Assembly (NCBI RefSeq): GCF_047126315.1
Contig: NZ_CP138953.1
Location: forward strand, 3,224,001-3,288,000
Source of the DNA: Shimia sp022448905
GTDB taxonomy: Bacteria; Pseudomonadota; Alphaproteobacteria; Rhodobacterales; Rhodobacteraceae
DNA length: 64,000 nucleotides
Reading direction: 5' to 3'
Numbering within the stretch: the first letter of the stretch is position 1; every line of letters starts with the position of its first letter. Both the position numbers and the translations under genes were made by a program. Positions 51,555 to 60,180 of the stretch are shown in pieces. The notes under the pieces were generated by a model. That model was not told where the DNA came from. It made no database searches and saw only the letters and a list, made by a program, of their open reading frames with translations.

Positions 51555-52856
51555 ATGTTTGGTACTTCTCTCTCCCATTTTCGAAAGCTCGCCGTGTCAC
51601 TGACCCTCGCAGCCACATCCCTCTCCGCTCAAGACCGCATTGACCTGATCCGCCCCGACGCCCCGGAGCTTGCCCCTTTTGGTACCCTGCCAGTTGGCGT
51701 CACAACGCGGACCTTTGTGCACCCGGATCAGATCGACGTGCTGAACTCGACCGAGGACACGCTCGCGCACTATGACCGCGCCCTGACCGTAGAGATCTGG
51801 TATCCCGCCGCGGCAGACACCCCACCAGGCGGCACCTATGAAACCGTGCTGCGTGACCCGTCCCTCTCGGCAACCCTTACCGGCCGCGCCGCGCGCGACG
51901 CCACGCCCACAGCAGACGGCCCTTTCCCGCTGGTGGTGATCTCCCACGGCTACCCCGGCAACCGCCTCCTGCTCTCCCATCTGGGCGAAAACCTCGCGTC
52001 TAAGGGCTACGTGGTCGCCTCCATCGATCACACCGACAGCACCTACGCTGATCAAACCGCATTTGGCTCCACCCTGCTCAACCGTCCCATTGACCAGAAG
52101 TTTGTCCTCAACAGCATGGCTGCGCTCGACGGCCCCATTGGCGCGATCACCGATGCCAACACGGCGGCGGTGATTGGCTACTCTATGGGCGGCTATGGCG
52201 CGTTGATCTTCGGCGGCGCGGGCCTTGCCCCCGGTGTCGAAGCCGCGCCCTTTGCGCCGCCGCAAGGCACTCTGCTGCACAACGTGCGCAATTCGGACAC
52301 GCACGAAGCGCTGATTGATGAGCGCGTCAAAGCGCTGATCTCTATTGGCCCCTGGGGGCGCAACTACGGCCTTTGGGATGACGCAGGCCTCGCGGGCCTG
52401 CGCAAACCAACCCTCCTGATGGCGGGCGAAGTGGATGATGTCTCAATTTACCCGGCCATGCGCGAAATCTTCGAACACGCCACAGGCACGGACCGCCACC
52501 TACTCACCTTTGAAAACGCCAACCACAACGCCGCCGCACCGATCCCCGCCCCCATGGCCAGTTGGCAACCCTCCGAAACCCTCGGCTTCCCACCGTTTGA
52601 CCACTATGCAGACGCGGTTTGGGACACCACACGCATGAACAACATCACCCAACACTTCGCCACGGCTTTTCTGGACCTGCATTTGAAAGGCGACAGCGAC
52701 AAAGCCACCTATCTCGACCTTGTCCCCAACGCCAAAGACGGCCTGTTCTCGGCAGAAGAAGACGGCACCTTCAAAGCGGACCACACCTATTGGAAAGGCT
52801 TCCCGGCCCGCACCGCAGTTGGGTTGCGGTTTGAGACCCTCCTCAAGGGGCAGTAA
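51555..52856 (+). CDS. secreted alpha/beta hydrolase (PAF-acetylhydrolase/dienelactone-like)
   Basis: 433 residues with signal peptide (AVSLTLAATSLSA-QD). The fold is VEIWYPAAADTPPGG, VVISHGYPGNRLLLSHLGENLASKGYVVASIDHTDST in sections, nucleophile GYSMGGYGAL, acid in LLMAGEVDDVS and H in FENANHNAAA. This matches the platelet-activating-factor acetylhydrolase/poly-ester hydrolase-like group. It is exported to the periplasm or beyond, the substrate is unknown, and it has its own terminator. Confidence 0.88.
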   Translation: MFGTSLSHFRKLAVSLTLAATSLSAQDRIDLIRPDAPELAPFGTLPVGVTTRTFVHPDQIDVLNSTEDTLAHYDRALTVEIWYPAAADTPPGGTYETVLRDPSLSATLTGRAARDATPTADGPFPLVVISHGYPGNRLLLSHLGENLASKGYVVASIDHTDSTYADQTAFGSTLLNRPIDQKFVLNSMAALDGPIGAITDANTAAVIGYSMGGYGALIFGGAGLAPGVEAAPFAPPQGTLLHNVRNSDTHEALIDERVKALISIGPWGRNYGLWDDAGLAGLRKPTLLMAGEVDDVSIYPAMREIFEHATGTDRHLLTFENANHNAAAPIPAPMASWQPSETLGFPPFDHYADAVWDTTRMNNITQHFATAFLDLHLKGDSDKATYLDLVPNAKDGLFSAEEDGTFKADHTYWKGFPARTAVGLRFETLLKGQ

Positions 52857-52872
52857 GCACACTCCTCCCTCC

Positions 52873-52900
52873 AAAAGGCGACCAGTCCGGTCGCCTTTTT
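52873..52900 (+). terminator. rho-independent terminator of secreted hydrolase
   Basis: 11-bp stem AAAAGGCGACC/GGTCGCCTTTT, loop AGTCC, ending in T's. Confidence 0.93.
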
Positions 52901-53088
52901 CACAACTGCATTGTTTAGAATTGTCTCCAACTGTCACAAACCGCCCCGACAAAACAATACCTGTACATTTCATACAAAACAGACACTTAGATAAGTTTAC
53001 GACCCGAAATAAAACCTATTTCCCGCTAAGATGTCGTTAAGACTTGGGTGCCTAGGCTGCTGTAGGAATTGCTCGGAGGCTACCCAAA

Positions 53089-53865
53089 ATGAAATTCATG
53101 ACTGCCACGGTTTCTGCCATTGCGCTGACCGTTTCCACCGGCGCTGCCATCGCCGACACCGTTACCATTTTGGCGGCAGATCTGCCCCCCATGGTCTACG
53201 CCGACGGCTCAGGCCGCGAGGCCGAAATTGTCACCCGTGTGATGGAACACTGCGGCCACGAGGTGAACTATGTGGTGCAACCCTTCACCCCCCATTGGGC
53301 CACCTACGAAGGCGGCACCGGCGACGCGGTGATGACCGTGCCTATGGGTATGCCGATGGACGGCGCCCAAAGCGCGCCTTACATCGCTTATCAGAACGGT
53401 GTGTCGTATCTCGCCTCTTCTGGTAACAATTTTGGCGCGCTGGATGACCTCGCCGGTCTCAGCATCGCCGCCTTTGAAGGTGCCTCCGGCATCCTTCCCG
53501 GCCTGTCTGACGCGCAAGGCTCCTTTGGCTCCTACCGCGAGATGGCCGACCAGGAAACCCAATCCAAACTGCTGTTTGGCGGCCGCGTCGACGGCACCCT
53601 GGGCGACGGCATGCTCTTTGCCGCCTACGCCGCCAGCCTGCGCGACGCCAGCTCCTCCGCAGGCGTAGACGCCAGCCAACCGCTGGAGTTCCGCGCCATC
53701 TTTGAACCCTCCAACTACGCCATGAACTTCCGCGATCCGGACATGTCCGTGGCCTTTGACCGCTGCTTCACCGAGTTGGAAGCAGACGGAACCATCGCGG
53801 CGATCAACACCAAGTGGATCGACAAATACCGTGACTCGCTTGCGGACAACTATCTGTCCATGTGA
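53089..53865 (+). CDS. orphan family 3 periplasmic binding protein
   Basis: 258 residues: signal peptide MKFMTATVSAIALTVSTGAAIA, then a SBP_bac_3 fold (VTILAADLPPMVYADGSGREAEIVTRVMEHC; GDAVMTVPMGMPMDGAQSAPYI; FDRCFTELEADGTIAAINTKWID, the usual family ending). No ATPase or permease lies nearby, so it either shares a distant transporter or senses a ligand. Confidence 0.87.
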   Translation: MKFMTATVSAIALTVSTGAAIADTVTILAADLPPMVYADGSGREAEIVTRVMEHCGHEVNYVVQPFTPHWATYEGGTGDAVMTVPMGMPMDGAQSAPYIAYQNGVSYLASSGNNFGALDDLAGLSIAAFEGASGILPGLSDAQGSFGSYREMADQETQSKLLFGGRVDGTLGDGMLFAAYAASLRDASSSAGVDASQPLEFRAIFEPSNYAMNFRDPDMSVAFDRCFTELEADGTIAAINTKWIDKYRDSLADNYLSM

Positions 53866-53906
53866 CCTCCAGCCCCTCTGTCACGGCCTGACGTGATCTC
53901 GCCCCC

Positions 53907-53941
53907 ACCGGACACATCCCCAATGTCCCTCCTTGTCCGGT
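53907..53941. terminator. inverted repeat between convergent genes
   Basis: ACCGGACA/TGTCCGGT with a 19-base loop lies between the stops of the binding-protein gene and the minus-strand hypothetical. There is no T run, so a bidirectional terminator function is only possible. Confidence 0.4.
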
Positions 53942-53987
53942 AGGCGCATTTTCGGCACCAACGGTTCGCCCGCGCGACTTCGAATAT

Positions 53988-54425
53988 CTAGGCCCATTTT
54001 CGATACCGCCATGGGCTTGTATCAAAGAATACCGACACAATGACGCCATCCCGTTTGGCAAACACCACATGGTAAACGTGTTCGAACTGGGTTAATTTAC
54101 CCAGTGGACCGACGATCTTCCTACCGGACACATATGTGCAAGATACTTCTGGGCAGGACGCCCGTACCTTGTGTCCCTGTTCCAGAAACAGCGACGTCGG
54201 GAAAGCAAATTGAAGGTCGCTCTTCCAGTCACCATCCTCAAAAATTTGAACATAATACCCCTGCGCGCGCAGGTAACTTTCATAGGTTGCAGCGTCCTCT
54301 CCCACAGACCTTTCGCCAACGCTCTGAACCGAGCGATCCACAAATACATCCGTGTTTGCGCGCACAATAAACAATGCGCACAGCACAAAGATCGCGACGG
54401 CAATGATGCGCCTTGATGGGGTCAT
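53988..54425 (-). CDS. hypothetical membrane-anchored protein
   Basis: 145 residues. A single N-terminal helix (IIAVAIFVLCALFIV) and a periplasmic domain with two cysteines (SCPEVSCTYV) that could form a disulfide. The codon use is less GC-biased than its neighbours. No homologue is recognised. GGAACTCTC precedes the ATG. Confidence 0.55.
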   Translation of the reverse strand: MTPSRRIIAVAIFVLCALFIVRANTDVFVDRSVQSVGERSVGEDAATYESYLRAQGYYVQIFEDGDWKSDLQFAFPTSLFLEQGHKVRASCPEVSCTYVSGRKIVGPLGKLTQFEHVYHVVFAKRDGVIVSVFFDTSPWRYRKWA

Positions 54426-54809
54426 GAGAGTTCCTTTAATCTAGCCGGGTTGATTCCCGCGCTGGCAAAGCAAATCATCACGTTCCATCAACCTCTATTG
54501 CTACCTGAACCGGCCTCCAAACCTTGCCAAAGCTACCTCGTGAGACGAGCCGCCGAAAGTCAGGCCAACCATACTTCGGTCAACGGTGCGCCCACGTGGG
54601 CGTAAACATTGCACTAACCAGCTATCGCGCCCACTCTTTAGACCCATCCGAGGCAATCCGCGTCTCTCAAGACCATCTGCCTGTTTCTCCACTCGTGACT
54701 GACAGCCCAACTACAAACGGCCTGCCCGTTCTTGCGCGCAGCCTCTTCCCCCCGCCGCACACCCCTGCCATAATGCGCGCCAAGCAACATCAACAAGAGC
54801 AGCCCGCGA
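54426..54809. other. intergenic region before parE, no gene supported
   Basis: 384 bases with weak codon bias. Frames of up to 114 codons exist on both strands, but they have no ribosome-binding site and no recognisable sequence. The parE promoter must lie here. Confidence 0.5.
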
Positions 54810-56768
54810 ATGCCCAACGACCTTCTGGCCGAAACACAGCCGACCGATTACGACGCCTCCTCTATTGAAGTCCTTGAGGGACTGGAACCTGTCCGAAAAC
54901 GGCCTGGCATGTATATCGGCGGCACGGACGAACGCGCGCTGCACCATATGGTCGCCGAGGTGCTCGACAACTCGATGGACGAAGCGGTTGCAGGCTTTGC
55001 CAACCGCATTGAGGTCGAACTGCACGAGGACTATTCGATCACCATCCGCGACAACGGCCGGGGCATCCCTGTGGACCCGCATCCCAAGTTCCCGGACAAA
55101 TCCGCACTGGAAGTGATCCTCTGCACCCTGCACGCGGGCGGTAAGTTCTCTGGCAAAGCCTATCAGACCTCGGGCGGTCTGCACGGTGTGGGCGCGTCGG
55201 TTGTGAACGCATTGTCGGATTTGATGGTGGTACAGGTTGCACGCGACAAAACCCTGTTTGAACAGCGTTTCTCCCGTGGCATCCCGCAAGGCCCGGTCGA
55301 AAAAATCGGCGCCGCCCCCAACCGCCGTGGCACCACGGTGACCTTCCACGCGGATGAGCAAATCTTCGGCTCCCACCGTTTCAAACCGGCCCGCCTGTTC
55401 AAATCGATCCGCTCTAAAGCCTACCTTTTCTCCGGTGTCGAAATCCGCTGGAAAACTGCGATTGACGACGGCGAGACCCCAACCGAGGCCACGTTCCACT
55501 TCCCCGGCGGTCTGTCCGACTACCTCAAAGAAACCATGGACAAGGCGACCACCTACGCCGAGCAGCCTTTCGCAGGCACCGTGGATTTCCAAGAGCGCTT
55601 CAACGTCCCCGGCAAGGTCGAATGGGCCATCAACTGGACGCCATCGCGCGACGGTTTCATCCAGTCCTACTGTAACACCGTCCCCACCCCCGAAGGCGGC
55701 ACGCACGTCTCTGGCTTCTGGGCCGCTGTGCTCAAGGGCATCAAGGCCTATGGCGAGCTCATCAACAACAAAAAGGCCGCGCAGATCACCCGCGACGACC
55801 TGATCACCGGCGGCTGCGCACTTGTCTCCTGTTTCATCCGCGAACCGGAGTTTGTCGGCCAGACCAAAGACCGCCTTGCCACCGTCGAGGCCCAGCGACT
55901 GGTGGAAAACGCCGTGCGCGACCACTTTGACAACTGGCTGGCGGCCGACACCAAATCCGCCGGCGCCATCCTCGACTTCCTCGTGCTGCGCGCCGAAGAG
56001 CGTCTTCGTCGCCGTCAGGAGAAAGAAACCGCCCGCAAAACCGCCACCAAAAAACTCCGGCTACCCGGCAAGCTGGTGGACTGTTCCGCCACCAACCGCG
56101 ACGGCACCGAGCTGTTCATCGTGGAGGGCGACTCCGCGGGCGGCTCCGCCAAAATGGCCCGCAACCGCAAGACGCAAGCGCTCCTGCCCCTGCGTGGTAA
56201 AATCCTCAACGTTCTGGGCGCGGCCAGCTCCAAGATCGGCACCAACCAGGAAATCAACGACCTGACCCAGGCGCTTGGCGTCGGGCTTGGCACCAAATTC
56301 AACGTCGACGACCTGCGTTATGACAAGGTCATCATCATGACCGACGCGGACGTCGACGGCGCCCACATCGCCGCGCTGTTGATGACCTTCTTCTACACCC
56401 AAATGCGCCCAATGATCGACGCCGGCCACCTCTACATGGCCTGCCCCCCGCTCTTCCGCCTCACCCAGGGCGCCAAACGCGTCTACTGTGTGGACGAGGC
56501 AGAGAAAAACGAATGGCTGGAAAAAGGCCTTGGCGGCAAAGGCAAAATCGACGTTTCCCGCTTCAAAGGTCTGGGCGAGATGGACGCCAAAGACCTGAAA
56601 GAAACCACCATGGACCCGGGCAGCCGCAAGCTCATCCGTGTGACGATTGACGAAGACGAGCCTGGCGAAACAGACGCGCTGGTCGGCGATCTGATGGGCA
56701 AAAAGCCGGAGAAGCGCTTCCAGTACATTCAGGAAAACGCGCGGTTTGTGGAGGAGCTGGATGTTTGA
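54810..56768 (+). CDS. parE: DNA topoisomerase IV subunit B
   Basis: 652 residues. The GHKL ATPase has EVLDNSMDEAV, DNGRGIPVD and KRPGMYIGGT; the transducer domain is followed by the TOPRIM motif with EGDSAGGSAK, the PLRGKILNV block and DADVDGAHI (metal DxD). PLRGKILNVLGA and the 650-residue length without the GyrB insert favour ParE over GyrB. It decatenates chromosomes with ParC, which is not in the window. Confidence 0.96.
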   Translation: MPNDLLAETQPTDYDASSIEVLEGLEPVRKRPGMYIGGTDERALHHMVAEVLDNSMDEAVAGFANRIEVELHEDYSITIRDNGRGIPVDPHPKFPDKSALEVILCTLHAGGKFSGKAYQTSGGLHGVGASVVNALSDLMVVQVARDKTLFEQRFSRGIPQGPVEKIGAAPNRRGTTVTFHADEQIFGSHRFKPARLFKSIRSKAYLFSGVEIRWKTAIDDGETPTEATFHFPGGLSDYLKETMDKATTYAEQPFAGTVDFQERFNVPGKVEWAINWTPSRDGFIQSYCNTVPTPEGGTHVSGFWAAVLKGIKAYGELINNKKAAQITRDDLITGGCALVSCFIREPEFVGQTKDRLATVEAQRLVENAVRDHFDNWLAADTKSAGAILDFLVLRAEERLRRRQEKETARKTATKKLRLPGKLVDCSATNRDGTELFIVEGDSAGGSAKMARNRKTQALLPLRGKILNVLGAASSKIGTNQEINDLTQALGVGLGTKFNVDDLRYDKVIIMTDADVDGAHIAALLMTFFYTQMRPMIDAGHLYMACPPLFRLTQGAKRVYCVDEAEKNEWLEKGLGGKGKIDVSRFKGLGEMDAKDLKETTMDPGSRKLIRVTIDEDEPGETDALVGDLMGKKPEKRFQYIQENARFVEELDV

Positions 56769-56772
56769 GGAA

Positions 56773-57114
56773 CTAAAGCGGTATTGTTCTGCGACCGTCG
56801 CATACACTCATCGACCATACCTTCCAGCTGAATGTCTCCGCACAAACTCTCAGATTAAATGCATAGCCCGCAACGCTTACTCTCGTGCCATGATTGGAAA
56901 AGAGATTTAGCAAATGGCTTTGCTTCTCGCTCCAAAAGGTCTGGACCTGCATCAACGCTAAATTTTCCAGCACGCGGCCGTAGGCACTGGCAAACCCCTT
57001 ACTAATTTCTTGCTGCTTCCCCAAAGGCAGCTGATCGATCTTTACCAAAACATCTTGCTCAAAGACGACTGCTTCATGCGGGCCTTCGTCATCCTGTTGT
57101 GCTGCGATTTTCAA
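56773..57114 (-). CDS. hypothetical protein in AT-rich patch
   Basis: 113 residues from TTG 57114 (no ATG nearby in frame). The protein is soluble with a helical segment (LPLGKQQEISKGFASAYGRVLENLALMQVQTF). The codon use is mixed and AT-rich compared with parE. No homologue is recognised. It converges with parE 4 bases away. Confidence 0.45.
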   Translation of the reverse strand: MKIAAQQDDEGPHEAVVFEQDVLVKIDQLPLGKQQEISKGFASAYGRVLENLALMQVQTFWSEKQSHLLNLFSNHGTRVSVAGYAFNLRVCAETFSWKVWSMSVCDGRRTIPL

Positions 57115-57131
57115 TTACGCTCTCCAAAACC

Positions 57132-57296
57132 ATGTCCATTTCCACCATAGCACGAATCTCCCCGCTGGTCGTTCTCCTCCATTTTTTAGGTTACGCGTGC
57201 AGCCAGCGTTCGGTCAATGTTTTTTCAGTAATATTTCTGTACTTTTTCTTGATATTTGCCACATTTCTGCTTGAATACCCGTGTAGAGAGGCGTAG
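57132..57296 (+). CDS. possible 54-residue hydrophobic protein
   Basis: The ORF at ATG 57132 codes for a mainly hydrophobic peptide (VFSVIFLYFFLIFATFLLEYP) that could span the membrane once. It overlaps nothing and lacks a good ribosome-binding site. It may be a chance frame in AT-rich DNA. Confidence 0.2.
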   Translation: MSISTIARISPLVVLLHFLGYACSQRSVNVFSVIFLYFFLIFATFLLEYPCREA

Positions 57297-57325
57297 AGCC
57301 CCAGCAACAACAGGGAGGTAGCTCA

Positions 57326-57376
57326 ATGATTCACAGAAATTTTACTGAATTAATAAAGCAACGCTTAAAGAACTAA
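57326..57376 (+). CDS. 16-residue micro-ORF with strong ribosome-binding site
   Basis: ATG 57326 follows GGGAGGTAGCTCA (spacing ~7) and ends at TAA 57374-57376, 52 bases before the RHH gene. It could be a leader peptide or the remnant of a gene. Confidence 0.3.
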   Translation: MIHRNFTELIKQRLKN

Positions 57377-57428
57377 CTATATAAGATAGGCACAATCTGG
57401 TGCTTCAGTTTATTGGAAAGGTAGGCAC

Positions 57429-57668
57429 ATGACTAAGTCTGCTAACGACAATCAAAAATTTCGCTTCACAGTTGACGTCTCGCAACGCCTGGCCGGTGAG
57501 ATCGAAAGAATATCTCAAGCCACGGGCCGTAGCAAAGCCGATGTCTTTAGATTGGCGATAGAACTTCTTTCTACCGCCCGAGACGCAAAAGAAGACGGCA
57601 TGCATGTTGGCGCATGGTCTGAAACTGAAGACACTCGCAAGGAACGCGAGTTTGTAAACTTCGGCTGA
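57429..57668 (+). CDS. ribbon-helix-helix (CopG/MetJ-like) protein
   Basis: 79 residues. The N-terminal strand KFRFTVDVSQRLAGEIERISQATGRSKADVFRLAIELLST is a ribbon-helix-helix with a G-R-S-K-A-DVFR helix-turn, typical of plasmid/TA-type repressors. There is no obvious toxin gene adjacent. The AT-rich sequence suggests transfer. Confidence 0.7.
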   Translation: MTKSANDNQKFRFTVDVSQRLAGEIERISQATGRSKADVFRLAIELLSTARDAKEDGMHVGAWSETEDTRKEREFVNFG

Positions 57669-57711
57669 GGAACAAAGTATATCCGCCAAAAAGCAAACAA
57701 CAACTGAAAAG

Positions 57712-58005
57712 GTGGATATCGGAAAAGAAGCGAGTGAACTCGTAGTTCACTCGCTCGGTTCCCTTGAAGAGGTCGACAAAAAGAAATCGATCGACCACCG
57801 TTGGCGACGAGAGGCGGCGATCCTTTTCTTGTCTGTCGGCATCATTGTCGCTGTGTTGTCAGTTAGTGTTATTACGTTCTTCCTTACCGATGACGACTCA
57901 AATTTGGACTGGAGCAAACAAACGCTCACAGCACTCTTGGGGTTTGCCGCAGGCTCGATCTGGAGCTCGAGCAAGTCTAATGAACGGGCAGAATCTGAAG
58001 GATAG
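57712..58005 (+). CDS. small membrane protein, start uncertain
   Basis: 97 residues from GTG 57712, and the frame stays open upstream to the RHH stop. It has two hydrophobic stretches (REAAILFLSVGIIVAVLSVSVITFFL and ALLGFAAGSIW) with a charged N-terminal section (SLEEVDKKKSIDHRWRR). ATA 57679, following AGGAACAAAGT, would give a (M)SAKKQTTTEKVDIG start. Together with the RHH gene it forms an AT-rich pair. Function unknown. Confidence 0.55.
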   Translation: MDIGKEASELVVHSLGSLEEVDKKKSIDHRWRREAAILFLSVGIIVAVLSVSVITFFLTDDDSNLDWSKQTLTALLGFAAGSIWSSSKSNERAESEG

Positions 58006-58096
58006 GCACCCCCCATGGGGGAGGGTCGGGCGCGGCGGAATGCTCTGCATTCCGCATTAGGTTGTGGAACACGCCACACCCTGCCAAACTCCCCCC

Positions 58097-58537
58097 ATGC
58101 GCCCTGCCCTTACCCTAACCCTCATCCTCCTGCTGCCCGTCCCCGACGCCACGGCCCAAGCCCGCAAGGATTCCGCGCGGCATCAAAACAACTTCATGTC
58201 CCCGGAAAGCCAGCAGCGCTCCAATCAGCCGTCCCTAAACACCAACAAAGGCACGCACCAGTGGGGGCAAAAACAACCGCGCACGGAACTCTTCTGTGAC
58301 CAATACGCCCGCGCCGCCGCCGGTATGCGCGGCCGTGTGCAAGGCGGGCAAACCGGCACCCAACTGGGCTACGGCCTCGGCTACATCGGCACTCGCGATC
58401 ACCGCGACGCGCTTGGCAGCGCCGTGGTCGGTGGCGCCATTGGCTCCGCCGCCGGGGCCGCGCAAGACCAGAAGTTTTACGATTTCCACTTCACCGAGTG
58501 CATGAACGGCGGCCGCTTGGTCACCACGCCTAAATAA
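58097..58537 (+). CDS. secreted protein with glycine-zipper
   Basis: 146 residues from ATG 58097; the first in-frame ATG is at 58064. The signal peptide is MRPALTLTLILLLPVPDATA-QA, followed by a hydrophilic linker, two cysteines (LFCDQYARAA and TECMNGG) and a glycine-zipper (GSAVVGGAIGSAAGAAQD) near the C-terminus. These segments are found in outer-membrane or periplasmic proteins. Function unknown. Confidence 0.7.
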   Translation: MRPALTLTLILLLPVPDATAQARKDSARHQNNFMSPESQQRSNQPSLNTNKGTHQWGQKQPRTELFCDQYARAAAGMRGRVQGGQTGTQLGYGLGYIGTRDHRDALGSAVVGGAIGSAAGAAQDQKFYDFHFTECMNGGRLVTTPK

Positions 58538-58598
58538 CGCGCGCGACCGACACGCAGCCGTGATCCCTGTTTCAGCCATTCGCCGCTAAGCTGCCCTC

Positions 58599-59345
58599 AT
58601 GGCCGCCTTTTTGCAAACCTACCAACTGCCCCTGATCCTCGCCTGCTTCCTGCTGGGCTGCCTCGGCGCGCTAACGCTCTTTCGCCGCACCGAGGACACC
58701 AAAGCCTGGCTCATGGCCGACGTGATCTGGGTCGCCTTGGGCGGGGTTGGCGCCGTGGTCGCCATCGCGGCGGGCATCTATCAAGAGGACAGCACAGCCC
58801 TCAACCGCCAGATCACCGTCGCCTACACCGCGTCGCGCGCCTTTGACACCGACGCCGCCCGCTTCCGCTTGCGCTACTGCGCGGAAACAACCGACGCAGA
58901 CCTGACCACGCTCTGCGAAAAGGTCGAATTCCTCTCTGCCTCAAGCGCGGAAAACACCGCCCTGCCCCTGTTCCTCACCATCACAGAACGTGCCGCCCCG
59001 CTGGAAGGCATCTCCCTGTTGTTTGGCAGCGCCCGTGACCACGCCGAGATGTCCCAAGCCGCCGCCGAGCTGGAGATGGCCGAATTCCTCGCCTTTGACA
59101 CCCGCGACGTGCCCACCATCATGGCGGTGGAAACCATCGCCCCCACCCGCCCGGAAATCGCCGCCGACTACCGCGTGCTGGCGCTCACCTATGACACGCT
59201 GATCGAGGACATCACCGCCCTGCGCGACGCGTGGCAGCGCCTGCAATCCGGCCGCGCCCTGTTGATCCTGCAAATCGTCGCCCTCTGCCTTGTAGCCTTT
59301 GCGGCACCTTTCCGCTTGGGCCGCACAATCGACAGCCTTCTGTGA
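58599..59345 (+). CDS. membrane protein of unknown function
   Basis: 248 residues. Two N-terminal helices (LPLILACFLLGCLGALTLF; WVALGGVGAVVAIAAGIY) and one C-terminal (LLILQIVALCLVAFAAPFRLG) enclose a large acidic region (EDSTALNRQITVAYTAS ... ALTYDTLIEDITALRDAW) presumably outside the cytoplasm. No domain is recognised. It is 62 bases after the glycine-zipper gene and 44 bases before the lipoprotein gene, so it may be part of one operon. Confidence 0.72.
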   Translation: MAAFLQTYQLPLILACFLLGCLGALTLFRRTEDTKAWLMADVIWVALGGVGAVVAIAAGIYQEDSTALNRQITVAYTASRAFDTDAARFRLRYCAETTDADLTTLCEKVEFLSASSAENTALPLFLTITERAAPLEGISLLFGSARDHAEMSQAAAELEMAEFLAFDTRDVPTIMAVETIAPTRPEIAADYRVLALTYDTLIEDITALRDAWQRLQSGRALLILQIVALCLVAFAAPFRLGRTIDSLL

Positions 59346-59389
59346 TTTCCCACCTTGCCACCGCAAGGCGCTTTGCTAGTCTCCCCCTC

Positions 59390-60064
59390 ATGCGCATCTG
59401 GCCCGTTTTCTTCTGTCTCGCTTTGATCTCCTGCAGCCGGTCCCTGACCGAAACGGAACAGGCGTTTACCGCTTACGTTCTGGGCGACACCATCGACACC
59501 AAACCGATCCGCATCACCAAAAACGCGCCGCTCGGCATCCAGACGTGGGAGTATGAAAAACGCCCCCGCCTCGCCTGTCGCGAGCGCATCAATCCGGAGC
59601 CCAAAGAGGAAACCATCACCGCCACCGCCGCCGGTGTTGTGCTCTATGAGCACGTCTACACCTCCCGCGATTGGTCGGTCCCGGATTACGTGCCGAGCTA
59701 TCCCGAGAAGCTGCACCTGACCGCCGCCATGTTCTTTGCCCATGAAATGGTGCACGTCTGGCAATGGCAGAATCGCGAGATCACTGGCTACACCCCGTTC
59801 AAGGCTGCGCAGGAACACAAGAACGGTGCCGATCCCTATCAGTTCGAAGGTGCCTCTGCCGCGACCTTCCTGGACTACGGATATGAGCAGCAAGCTGCCG
59901 TGGTCGAGGAATACCTCTGCTGTTCCCTGCTTGATCCAGAGGCCCCGCGCACCGCGCGCCTCAAATCTCTGCTCTCACCGCATTTCCCGGTCGAAAATTT
60001 GCCCCGCCCAGACGCGGTGGTGCTACCGTGGAAAGACGCACAGATTAAGAATATCTGCCGCTAA
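59390..60064 (+). CDS. HExxH-containing lipoprotein
   Basis: 224 residues from ATG 59390. The lipobox is LALISC, so it is exported and lipid-anchored. The zinc-type motif AHEMVHVWQWQNREITGY contains HExxH, with a downstream Glu (EYLCCSLL or EEYL) as a possible third ligand; this resembles DUF4157-like metallopeptidases, but catalysis is unproven. The longer upstream frame is a shadow of the previous gene. Confidence 0.75.
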   Translation: MRIWPVFFCLALISCSRSLTETEQAFTAYVLGDTIDTKPIRITKNAPLGIQTWEYEKRPRLACRERINPEPKEETITATAAGVVLYEHVYTSRDWSVPDYVPSYPEKLHLTAAMFFAHEMVHVWQWQNREITGYTPFKAAQEHKNGADPYQFEGASAATFLDYGYEQQAAVVEEYLCCSLLDPEAPRTARLKSLLSPHFPVENLPRPDAVVLPWKDAQIKNICR

Positions 60065-60135
60065 TCGGTGCAAAAATCGCCACAGTCGCGAAACAGTCGT
60101 GATACCGACAGAATACCGACGTGGATTCTGCCCAC

Positions 60136-60157
60136 AAAAAAGGGGGCCGAAGCCCCC
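60136..60157 (-). terminator. rho-independent terminator of PA14 gene (minus strand)
   Basis: On the minus strand GGGGGC-TTCG-GCCCCC is followed by TTTTTT, 24 bases downstream of the PA14 stop. Confidence 0.9.
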
Positions 60158-60180
60158 AATTAACCTTTCTGAATCGGCGT

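Noticed and set aside
54524..54868. frames of up to 114 codons in the gap before parE
   Set aside because: They overlap the parE start, have no ribosome-binding site and no recognisable sequence.
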